Shown here one piece after another: positions 1-5,392 of a stretch of DNA of 6,783 bases. The notes beneath the pieces were generated by a model. It saw only the letters and a list, made by a program, of their open reading frames with translations. It was not told where the DNA came from and did not search any database. Within the stretch, counting starts at the first letter, position 1, and each line of letters starts with the position of its first letter. Both the position numbers and the translations under genes were made by a program. The stretch is from Nitrospirota bacterium (GTDB lineage: Bacteria > Nitrospinota > Nitrospinia > Nitrospinales > Nitrospinaceae), in assembly GCA_003229345.1 (NCBI GenBank), contig QIDN01000119.1, positions 1 through 6,783 of the forward strand. The letters run 5' to 3'.

Positions 1-91
1 GGTGCTTCGCACCGTCCGTAATGTTCAAACCACATGTTTCAAGCGCAGACCTGATCTGTCGCCCTGGACGTGGTGGTTTTCTCATCGCCAT
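1..91 (-). CDS. higA: HigA-family antitoxin, N-terminal fragment (cut by window edge)
   Basis: Partial gene: only the first 30 codons lie in the window and the rest runs off base 1. The residues read MAMRKPPRPG, then RQIRSALE, then LNITDGAKH. This is the usual opening of HigA antitoxins: a Pro/Arg-rich start followed by the first helix of an XRE-type helix-turn-helix (family consensus RPPRPGE..., ...NVTDGAKALGV). HigA neutralises HigB by binding it and represses its own operon. The start at 91 is supported by an AAAGGAG ribosome site at 100-106, eight bases upstream. A second in-frame ATG at 85 would leave a longer gap. The gene begins 24 bases after the higB stop, the toxin-first order typical of higBA. 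The HTH recognition helix and dimerisation region are not visible, so intactness cannot be judged. Confidence 0.85.
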   Translation of the reverse strand, partial: MAMRKPPRPGRQIRSALETCGLNITDGAKH

Positions 92-115
92 ATCATTTAC
101 TCCTTTCATACTTCA

Positions 116-394
116 TCAGTGATAATCACCGTAATCGACATCGAACGCATCGCCATCCTCGAACCGAAACCAAATTCGGAAGTTGCCGGATACCCATACG
201 GCCCAGAAGCCTTTATGTTTACCCTTCAACGGATGCAGGTTCCAACCTGGCCAGTCCATATCTGAAGACTGCTGTGCATTATCCAGACGGAACAAAATGT
301 CTTCGACACGATCTATATGATCCGCCTTGATTTTGCTCGGATCACCCTTCTCATACAGCTTCTTCAATGCGCGGTTTTTAAACGTTCTTATCAT
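116..394 (-). CDS. higB: HigB-family toxin, RelE/ParE-superfamily mRNA interferase
   Basis: A 92-residue protein of the normal length for HigB toxins, which cleave mRNA on the ribosome and are held inactive by HigA. Visible family signatures are MIRTFKNRALKKLYE at the N-terminus, HPLKGKHKGFWAVWVSGNFRI in the middle (about residues 54-74) and FRFEDGDAFDVDYGDYH at the C-terminus. These match the LHPLKG...VWVSGNWR...FRFEDGDAYDVDYEDYH pattern of the family closely. The frame stays open upstream to a possible start at 532, but that extension crosses the promoter and a C/G-rich repeat and resembles no HigB, so 394 is chosen. Only a weak GAG precedes this ATG, whereas the downstream antitoxin has a strong ribosome site. 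The protein appears intact. The gene is first in an operon with higA. Confidence 0.93.
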   Translation of the reverse strand: MIRTFKNRALKKLYEKGDPSKIKADHIDRVEDILFRLDNAQQSSDMDWPGWNLHPLKGKHKGFWAVWVSGNFRIWFRFEDGDAFDVDYGDYH

Positions 395-400
395 TTTCTC

Positions 401-429
401 ATCGTATCGCGTATCGTTACGCTTGTCAA
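401..429 (-). promoter_or_regulatory. higBA promoter
   Basis: Read on the minus strand, a perfect TTGACA (-35) at 429-424 is followed after exactly 17 bases by TACGAT (-10) at 406-401, matching TATAAT at four of six positions. The -10 box ends only 6 bases before the higB ATG at 394, so transcription would begin at or just before the start codon, giving a leaderless or nearly leaderless toxin mRNA. The call rests on consensus match and position only. Confidence 0.6.
403..421. promoter_or_regulatory. Candidate HigA operator (imperfect inverted repeat)
   Basis: CGTATCG (403-409), a five-base spacer CGTAT, then CGTTACG (415-421) form a 7-5-7 inverted repeat with one mismatched pair. It fills most of the space between the -35 and -10 boxes and overlaps the -10. 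The same stretch also contains a direct repeat of CGTATCG (403-409 and 410-416). HigA-type antitoxins are known to autorepress by binding such palindromes; assignment to this antitoxin is inference. Confidence 0.5.
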
Positions 430-484
430 GTTCTTTTGAATATGAATCCTTCGACAAGCCCTTCATATAAAAAGCAAGAGGAGG

Positions 485-549
485 AATCCCCCTGACCCCC
501 TTTACAAGGGGGGATAACCACAGGCTCAGCATGTGGCATAATCCCCTTT
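485..549. repeat. C/G-tract hairpin repeat, copy 1
   Basis: The stretch holds ATCCCCC (486-492), CCCCCTT (496-502), AAGGGGGGAT (506-515) and ATCCCCTT (541-548). CCCCCTT and AAGGGGG (506-512) form a perfect seven-base stem with loop TAC. In the alternative, GGGGAT (510-515) pairs with ATCCCC (541-546), enclosing a small CCACA/TGTGG stem (518-522 with 532-536). It resembles the short dispersed palindromic elements common between genes in many environmental bacteria, and a related copy lies at 6466-6500. It sits between the divergent higB and TPR genes, so it is unlikely to be simply a terminator of either. Confidence 0.6.
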
Positions 550-575
550 AAATGGGTGCTGGAACGGCATATAAT
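547..575 (+). promoter_or_regulatory. Promoter of the TPR gene pair
   Basis: TTTAAA (547-552, four of six matches to TTGACA) is separated by 17 bases from a perfect TATAAT (570-575). Predicted transcription starts near 582, giving a leader of about 33 bases before the ATG at 615. This argues against translation from the upstream ATG at 552, which lies inside the promoter. An inverted repeat ATGGGT (552-557) / ACCCAT (585-590) flanks the -10 box and could be an operator, but this is unproven. Confidence 0.65.
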
Positions 576-614
576 TTCGGTGATACCCATCAGACGGTGA
601 ATCAAGGTTCAGTG

Positions 615-2186
615 ATGAAGCGACAGAAAAACCGCAAAAGTGAGTTTGTATTTTCGACCGGCGACGAGGCGTTGTCGACTCTGGGGGAGGAGCTTCGCCA
701 GAAGTATCCGGAGATGATGGAGAAGTTCGCGCGCCTGCAGGGGTCGGACCCGGTGGTCCGGCGGCTGGTGGACACGGTGCATGACCTCATGCCCTTCGAG
801 TGGCAGGACAGCAAAAAGTTTTATGAGGGCGCGGTGTTTTGCGTGAAGGGTCATTACTTGGGAGCGTTGGGCATATTTTCCGATATTCTGGAAGTGGAAC
901 CGGAAGCCTATCCGGTGTATCACCTGCTCGGTTACGTGTGCGGGAGTATGGGCAAATACAAGATGGAGGTGGATTACTACCGCAAGGCCATCAAGATCAA
1001 GCCGGACTACTCGCAGGTCTATTACGATTTGGCGCTCGCTTACTGGATGATGGGCAGGGAGAGCAAAGCCTACGCCGCGATGAAGCAGGGGGTGGCGATC
1101 AATCAGGATTTCGCAGTGGCCGATCACTGGCTGACCTTCGCCTCGGATCACCTGGGGCGCTATCAGGATCCGGACGGCTTGGGAGAAAAGGAAGAGGGCG
1201 AAAAGGTGCGATGCCTGACTCAAGCCTATTACCTTTTAGGCATGGCGTATTTGGATTATGGGTTGAATGCCAATGCGCGTTCGGCGTTCAAGAACGCAGT
1301 GAAGTTGGACGAGGATTTTGCCGACGCGTATTATCAACTGGGAGAGCTGCATCTCAAAAAATTGCGCAATCCGAAACGAGCCCGGAGTTATCTGGAGGCC
1401 GCCGAATCACTGTACACGCAGACGAACAACCTGGCGCGGGCGGGACTGGCCCATCAACTGCACACGCCGGCGGAAGAAATCCCTGACAAGGAGCAGGCCG
1501 CTGAAGACTGGTTGAAAGAGGGCTTGCGCCTGCAACAGTTAGGGGTGTATCAGAGTGCGGTCGATGCCTACAAGAAAGCCATCACGTTTCATCCGGATTT
1601 TGTCGACGCGTATTACAATATGGGCATTGCGTACGGCAGTCTGGAGGATGTCGGGCAACCTAAAATAGACCAGGCCATTGGTGCGTTGAAACATGCGGTG
1701 CGATTGAAGCCCGATTTTGTTCACGCTCATATCGCTTTGGGGGCTTCGTATATCCGGCGCGGGGATTTCCAGGATGCGGTGGATTTGCTGGAGGAGTCGG
1801 CGCATCTGGCTCCGAACGATTACAATATTTTTTATTATCTGGGAACGGCGATGCGCATGATGGGGAAGGTCCGGGAATCGCTTTCCATTCTCGAAAAGGC
1901 CGTTTCACTGGCGCCGGATTCGGTGCATGCCCGGTTTTCGCTGGGCTTGGCGTATCATGATTCGAAGCGGCTGGAACTGGCGCGGGATGAATTTCTGGAG
2001 ACCGTTCGCCTTCGCCCGGATTTTGCGGATGCGCATTTCCTGTTGGGCAGTTTGTATCACTCGGCGCTGGAGGATTCAGAGCGATCCCTGTTTCATTTGA
2101 GGAAAGCGGAGAAGTTGTTTTCGAAACTCAAGGATTATCCGAAGGTATCGCGTGTCCATGAATTGATGGCGACGCAACCGGTTTGA
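615..2186 (+). CDS. Large soluble tetratricopeptide-repeat (TPR) protein
   Basis: A 523-residue protein made almost entirely of TPR helix pairs, a scaffold for protein-protein contacts. Approximate repeats are 65-97, 98-131, 132-165, 202-235, 236-270, 296-329, 330-367 (with a short insert), 368-401, 402-435, 436-469 and 470-505. Telling motifs are KIKPDYSQVYYDLALAY, FHPDFVDAYYNMGIAY, LKPDFVHAHIALGASY and LRPDFADAHFLLGSLY. There is no signal peptide or membrane segment, so it is probably cytoplasmic. The basic first ten residues and residues 11-60 are not TPR. No catalytic domain is visible. The start at 615 is preferred over 552 because AAGG (604-607) lies seven bases upstream and the 552 ATG falls in the promoter. 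The stop overlaps the next gene's ATG (TGATG), indicating translational coupling. Partner and process are unknown. Confidence 0.92.
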   Translation: MKRQKNRKSEFVFSTGDEALSTLGEELRQKYPEMMEKFARLQGSDPVVRRLVDTVHDLMPFEWQDSKKFYEGAVFCVKGHYLGALGIFSDILEVEPEAYPVYHLLGYVCGSMGKYKMEVDYYRKAIKIKPDYSQVYYDLALAYWMMGRESKAYAAMKQGVAINQDFAVADHWLTFASDHLGRYQDPDGLGEKEEGEKVRCLTQAYYLLGMAYLDYGLNANARSAFKNAVKLDEDFADAYYQLGELHLKKLRNPKRARSYLEAAESLYTQTNNLARAGLAHQLHTPAEEIPDKEQAAEDWLKEGLRLQQLGVYQSAVDAYKKAITFHPDFVDAYYNMGIAYGSLEDVGQPKIDQAIGALKHAVRLKPDFVHAHIALGASYIRRGDFQDAVDLLEESAHLAPNDYNIFYYLGTAMRMMGKVRESLSILEKAVSLAPDSVHARFSLGLAYHDSKRLELARDEFLETVRLRPDFADAHFLLGSLYHSALEDSERSLFHLRKAEKLFSKLKDYPKVSRVHELMATQPV

Positions 2187-3463
2187 TGAATCATATATTT
2201 TCTACAAATAAATTTTTTGTGGGATTGATTTCGACCGCTGTGTTCCTGATGTTTTTATGCTTGGGGATTACTTATGCGACAGAGACCCTAACGGAACTCG
2301 AAGTCCAGATCGATTCGATGTCGGCCTCCGAAATGGCGGAGCGGGCATTGGTTGATACATTGTATTATGATTTTGATCCGTGGTTTCCCCGGTTCAAGCG
2401 CCGCATCAATCAATTGGAGTCTTCTTCCCCAACCCTCGCCAATCAGCTGGAGCTGATGCGGTTTTATTTTTATATGGCGGGCCTGAACGGCGAGTTGACC
2501 CACGTCCTGTCCTTTACCAGCAAGTTCAAAATCCAAACAATCAAAGATGATTTTCTGTATTACAGCAGTAAGACCAAGGTTTTGGCGGAAACCATTCTGA
2601 AAAACCCGAAGCTTTCCAAAGAGGATTATGCCGACGCTTATTTTTTTCTGGGGGCGTCGGAGGGCTACATGGCTCTATTGGAATATGGCGAAGGGAATCT
2701 GTTTTCAGCCTTGATCAACGGCCTGAGCGCTGACAACCATCTTGAGGATGCTTTGGAACTGGATCCCGGCCATGCCGACGCGCATGTGGGGCTGGGGGTC
2801 TACCGATACGGCAATACCCGGCTGGGCGGGTTTGGCAATTTTATCATGCAGGGCGGGAGCGACTTGCGTCTGGTGGGCCTGCGTCATATCGAAACCGCGC
2901 TTGAGAAAGAAATTCTGTCGAAACCGTTGGCGCTTAAAACCCTGATCTGGTTTTATATTTCCGAGCAGATCAATCCGGATAATGCAGACCTTCCGGATAG
3001 CGACCCGCTTTCATCTTATGTTGTCCGGTCGCGCGCGCTGTATCTGCTGGACCAATATGAGCGCCTTTATTTCGTTGACGTGCCGGAAGGCTTTGTGGGC
3101 AATAAGGGCTTGGCCATGATGAAAGGCATTCAGTTTGTGATTGACGGCGATCATGCCAAGGCACTTAAGCAGTTTGAGAAGAATCTGGAAATATGCGACT
3201 ATCTGATACGCGTTAAAAAATTCAAACTCAACCCGCAATATGTGGATACCATAAAGGCTGCGGTTGAGTTTTGCAGGTTGATGATTGCCGCCAGGGTGGA
3301 GGGCGGGACTCATTCCAAAGCCTGCATTTTAGTCAAGGACCAGATCGACTTCATCGAAAATGGCGGCAGTATGATCAATTATGAATCCTCCAAAATACGG
3401 GAAGAAATCCAGGATGTATTTTACCGTCACCTTAAAGGCCTTTTCTCCCGCCTGGATTGTTAA
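2186..3463 (+). CDS. Exported TPR-like protein of unknown function
   Basis: A 425-residue protein with an apparent Sec signal peptide: a hydrophobic run at about residues 10-30 (FFVGLISTAVFLMFLCLG) and likely cleavage after ITYA at residue 31. The only nearby Cys (C25) follows Leu, so no lipobox is seen and a soluble periplasmic protein is most likely. Residues 148-208 contain a TPR-like block: DAYFFLGASEGYMALLEYG, then LEDALELDPGHADAHVGLGVYRY. Such G-A-Y-aldP-ADA-LGlG-Y blocks recur in exported TPR-like proteins I recall from Deltaproteobacteria and relatives. Residues 316-336 (VIDGDHAKALKQFEKNLEI) look like another TPR helix pair. The start is the ATG at 2186; a TTG at 2183 is in frame but less likely. 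No good ribosome site precedes it, and the one-base overlap with the upstream stop suggests reinitiation by terminating ribosomes. Molecular role unknown. Confidence 0.82.
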   Translation: MNHIFSTNKFFVGLISTAVFLMFLCLGITYATETLTELEVQIDSMSASEMAERALVDTLYYDFDPWFPRFKRRINQLESSSPTLANQLELMRFYFYMAGLNGELTHVLSFTSKFKIQTIKDDFLYYSSKTKVLAETILKNPKLSKEDYADAYFFLGASEGYMALLEYGEGNLFSALINGLSADNHLEDALELDPGHADAHVGLGVYRYGNTRLGGFGNFIMQGGSDLRLVGLRHIETALEKEILSKPLALKTLIWFYISEQINPDNADLPDSDPLSSYVVRSRALYLLDQYERLYFVDVPEGFVGNKGLAMMKGIQFVIDGDHAKALKQFEKNLEICDYLIRVKKFKLNPQYVDTIKAAVEFCRLMIAARVEGGTHSKACILVKDQIDFIENGGSMINYESSKIREEIQDVFYRHLKGLFSRLDC

Positions 3464-3489
3464 TATTTCGGCGGTTACATACCGTCACG

Positions 3490-3518
3490 TTGACCTTTTT
3501 CGATTTCTTTGAATTGTA
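3490..3518 (+). promoter_or_regulatory. Weak candidate promoter before the DUF3179 gene
   Basis: TTGACC (3490-3495, five of six) is a good -35-like hexamer, but the bases about 17 downstream (AATTGT/ATTGTA around 3512-3518) are a poor -10. The 112-base gap after the TPR gene holds no convincing terminator: the only hairpin near the stop is a four-base stem, CGGT 3472-3475 with ACCG 3481-3484. The DUF3179 gene may have its own start here or be read through from upstream. Confidence 0.25.
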
Positions 3519-3575
3519 AGGAACGCTCCTCCGGCACGACTAAACCCCAAGCGTGAATTAAGTGTTTGGAGGCCT

Positions 3576-4511
3576 GTGGGAATTCGTTTTAAATCTGTGG
3601 ATATCAAGAAGGTCGGTTTGATCCTGTTATGGATCGGGCTCACCGCTTGGGATTTTGCGAACCACAGTATTCCGCTGAATGAAATCATAAGCGGTGGGCC
3701 GTCCAAGGACGGCATTCCCGCCATCGACCGTCCCCGGTTTGTGCCCGCTGCCAAAGCCAGCCGGACTTTTCTGGAAGACGAAGACCGGATCATCGGGTTG
3801 GTGGTGAACGGCAAGAAGAAAGCTTATCCCATCAAAATTCTCAACTGGCATGAAATCGTAAACGACAGCATCGGAGGACGCCATGTGGTGATAACATTTT
3901 GTCCGTTGTGCGGTACCGGTATGGTATTCGACTCAAACGCAGCGGGCAGGCAACTCAACTTCGGCGTTTCCGGCCTATTATATCAGAGCGATGTGCTGTT
4001 GTACGACCGCCAGACTGAGAGCCTGTGGTCGCAAATCAAACAGGAGGCGGTTACCGGCAAGCTAATTGGAACCCGTCTGCAGTTGCTGCCTTCGACCCAA
4101 ACCACGTGGGGCGCGTGGAAAAAGAAACATCCGAATACCTTCGTGCTATCCACCCAAACCGGGTATTCTCGGGATTACGAACGCGATCCCTATGAGGACT
4201 ACTACACCAGCCGGGATGTCATGTTTCCGGTCGGTAAATTGAATCCTCGCTACCACCCTAAGGAACAAGTTCTCGGCGTGGAGTTGGATGGCTTGACCAA
4301 GGCGTATCCGTTCAGTGAGCTGGCGCGGGTAAAATCGCCCTTCAAAGACAAGCTGGGAAAGAAAACCGTGTATGTGGCATACGATTCCAAATCACGGACC
4401 GCGACGATCAAGGATGCGTCAGGAAAAGAGCTGCCGTCCGTAGTCGCATTCTGGTTCGCGTGGCATGTGTTCCATAAGGATACGCAGGTCTACTCCGCAC
4501 TAAAAAATTAA
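3576..4511 (+). CDS. DUF3179 domain-containing protein
   Basis: A 311-residue protein matching the DUF3179 family over most of its length. Visible family motifs are WHEIVND (91-97), ITFCPLCGTGMVFD (106-119), FGVSGLLYQSDVLLYDRQTESLWSQ (from 129), TWGAWKKKHPNTFVLS (177-192), TGYSRDYERDPY (195-206), HPKEQVLGVELDG (227-239), KAYPFSEL (242-249) and the end AFWFAWHVFH (291-300). C109 and C112 form a CxxC pair that could bind a metal or take part in redox; the family's activity is not established to my knowledge. Residues 11-28 (KKVGLILLWIGLTAWDFA) look like a signal anchor or signal peptide, so the domain is probably periplasmic. The GTG start is the first conventional start in an open frame beginning after a stop at 3510-3512; GGAGG (3568-3572) lies only three bases upstream, tighter than usual. 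A GTG at 3597 is an alternative but would remove part of the signal's basic region. Confidence 0.9.
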   Translation: MGIRFKSVDIKKVGLILLWIGLTAWDFANHSIPLNEIISGGPSKDGIPAIDRPRFVPAAKASRTFLEDEDRIIGLVVNGKKKAYPIKILNWHEIVNDSIGGRHVVITFCPLCGTGMVFDSNAAGRQLNFGVSGLLYQSDVLLYDRQTESLWSQIKQEAVTGKLIGTRLQLLPSTQTTWGAWKKKHPNTFVLSTQTGYSRDYERDPYEDYYTSRDVMFPVGKLNPRYHPKEQVLGVELDGLTKAYPFSELARVKSPFKDKLGKKTVYVAYDSKSRTATIKDASGKELPSVVAFWFAWHVFHKDTQVYSALKN

Positions 4512-4521
4512 GAAGGAATGG

Positions 4522-4527
4522 TATAAT
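4522..4527 (+). promoter_or_regulatory. Extended -10 promoter for the VTT gene
   Basis: A perfect TATAAT preceded by TG one base upstream (TGGTATAAT, 4519-4527) is a textbook extended -10. No TTGACA-like hexamer sits 16-18 bases upstream, which extended -10 promoters tolerate. It starts ten bases after the DUF3179 stop and would give a leader of roughly 95-100 bases before the ATG at 4631, suggesting separate transcription of the VTT gene. Confidence 0.5.
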
Positions 4528-4603
4528 CTTGATTGAGAACGCATTAGCCTTGGTGATAGGGGATTTATTTCCGTCTTAGAAAGCCAAGGTTTTAAAGTTA
4601 CCA

Positions 4604-4618
4604 GCGGAGGTACTCCGC
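4604..4618 (+). promoter_or_regulatory. Leader hairpin just upstream of the VTT ribosome site
   Basis: GCGGAG (4604-4609), loop GTA, CTCCGC (4613-4618): a perfect six-base GC-rich stem ending four bases before the AGAGG ribosome site (4622-4626). It has no following T-run, so it is not a terminator. It could influence ribosome access, and its own GGAG/GGAGG (4606-4610) is an alternative ribosome-binding sequence partly held in the stem. A regulatory role is inference. Confidence 0.4.
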
Positions 4619-4630
4619 ATAAGAGGTGCA

Positions 4631-5341
4631 ATGAAAAAGAAGATCATATTATTGTCGGTAATCATTATTGCAGTGGCGTTGTTTTTCGTGTTCGATCTGG
4701 GGCAGTACCTGTCGCTAGAGAGTCTGAAATCGAACCGGGACCAACTGCGAGCGTTTTATGAAGCCAACGCTGTGGTGATGATCGCGGCCTTCATCGGGGT
4801 GTACATCGTGACGGTAGCGTTGTCCCTGCCGGGGGCGACGATTCTAACGTTATGCGCTGGGGCGATTTTCGGATCGGTCGCGGGTACGCTGGTGGTGAAC
4901 GTCGGTGCAACTATCGGGGCGACATTGGCGTTTCTGGTGGCGCGATTTTTATTGCGCGACTGGGTGGAGAAAAAATTCGGCAAAAAGCTGAAACCGTTCA
5001 ACGACGGCTTCTCAAAAAATGCCATCAACTACATGCTGTTTCTCAGGCTGGTGCCGTTGTTCCCATTTTTCCTGATCAACCTGGCTTCCGGGTTGACGCA
5101 GATACGCTTGCCGGTTTATTTTTTCGGGACGATGTTCGGTACCCTGCCGGGCACCTTCGTATTCGCCAACGCCGGGAGCAACCTGGCGTCTATCAATCAG
5201 CTCAGCGACATCGCTTCGGTGGAAGTGCTGGGCTCGTTTGCTTTGCTGGGCCTGTTCGCCCTTATTCCTACCTTATACAAATTCATCAAGTCCAAAAAGA
5301 ATCCCCCTCTTGAAGCCGAGAGCGCTGAGCAAGAAAGTTGA
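4631..5341 (+). CDS. TVP38/TMEM64-family (VTT domain, DedA superfamily) membrane protein
   Basis: A 236-residue integral inner-membrane protein. Hydrophobic segments lie at about 5-22, 47-64, 68-106, 134-153, 161-181 and 198-216, with a charged tail (SKKNPPLEAESAEQES). Family features are SLPGATILTLCAGAIFG (65-81), the GATIGATLAFLVAR block (92-105, with the F-x-x-x-R form), FLRLVPLFPFFLINLASGLT (137-156) and GTMFGTLPGTFVFANAG (166-182). VTT/DedA proteins form re-entrant helices; members are implicated in lipid scrambling/flipping and membrane homeostasis, and TVP38-type bacterial homologues include E. coli YdjX and YdjZ. The length is typical. The start follows an AAGAGGTG ribosome site (4621-4628). 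It is co-directional with the DUF3179 gene but 119 bases downstream with its own promoter signal. Substrate is unknown. Confidence 0.92.
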   Translation: MKKKIILLSVIIIAVALFFVFDLGQYLSLESLKSNRDQLRAFYEANAVVMIAAFIGVYIVTVALSLPGATILTLCAGAIFGSVAGTLVVNVGATIGATLAFLVARFLLRDWVEKKFGKKLKPFNDGFSKNAINYMLFLRLVPLFPFFLINLASGLTQIRLPVYFFGTMFGTLPGTFVFANAGSNLASINQLSDIASVEVLGSFALLGLFALIPTLYKFIKSKKNPPLEAESAEQES

Positions 5342-5392
5342 TCCTTGTGCACTCCAGATTTTTCCCAATTACATTGAAGCTTGTTTCTGAAA

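Noticed and set aside
395..532. 46-residue N-terminal extension of higB up to an ATG at 532
   Set aside because: It crosses the -35/-10 boxes and the C/G repeat, lacks a ribosome site and is not part of HigB proteins.
552..614. Upstream ATG adding 21 residues to the TPR protein
   Set aside because: The ATG overlaps the -35 hexamer and precedes the predicted transcription start; the ATG at 615 has a ribosome site.
609..1223. 204-codon open frame on the minus strand inside the TPR gene
   Set aside because: Antisense to a well-supported TPR gene; its translation is His- and Leu-rich with no recognisable domain, as expected of a shadow frame.
839..1486. 215-codon plus-strand open frame overlapping the TPR gene
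   Set aside because: The translation is low-complexity Gly/Arg/Ser-rich, typical of a shifted frame over a GC-rich gene, while the other frame encodes clear TPRs.
2255..2280. Lipoprotein signal in the exported TPR-like protein
   Set aside because: C25 is preceded by Leu at -1 and Phe at -2, which does not fit the lipobox; ordinary signal peptidase cleavage after ITYA fits better.
3422..3488. Nine-base direct repeat TACCGTCAC at 3422-3430 and 3480-3488
   Set aside because: Short, one copy lies inside the coding end, and no further copies or flanking element are seen; chance is likely.
3464..3488. Terminator after the exported TPR-like gene
   Set aside because: Only a four-base CGGT/ACCG stem is present, and the T-run begins about 11 bases after it; too weak to call.
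4491..4620. TACTCCGCA repeated at 4491-4499 and 4611-4619
   Set aside because: One copy is coding and the other is part of the leader hairpin; no boundaries of a mobile element are visible.
4852..5313. 153-codon plus-strand open frame within the VTT gene
   Set aside because: Shadow of the VTT gene, which has hydrophobic segments and family motifs in its own frame.
5342..5392. Bidirectional terminator between the convergent VTT and 313-residue genes
   Set aside because: The gap has some T-runs but no stem of useful length that I can find.
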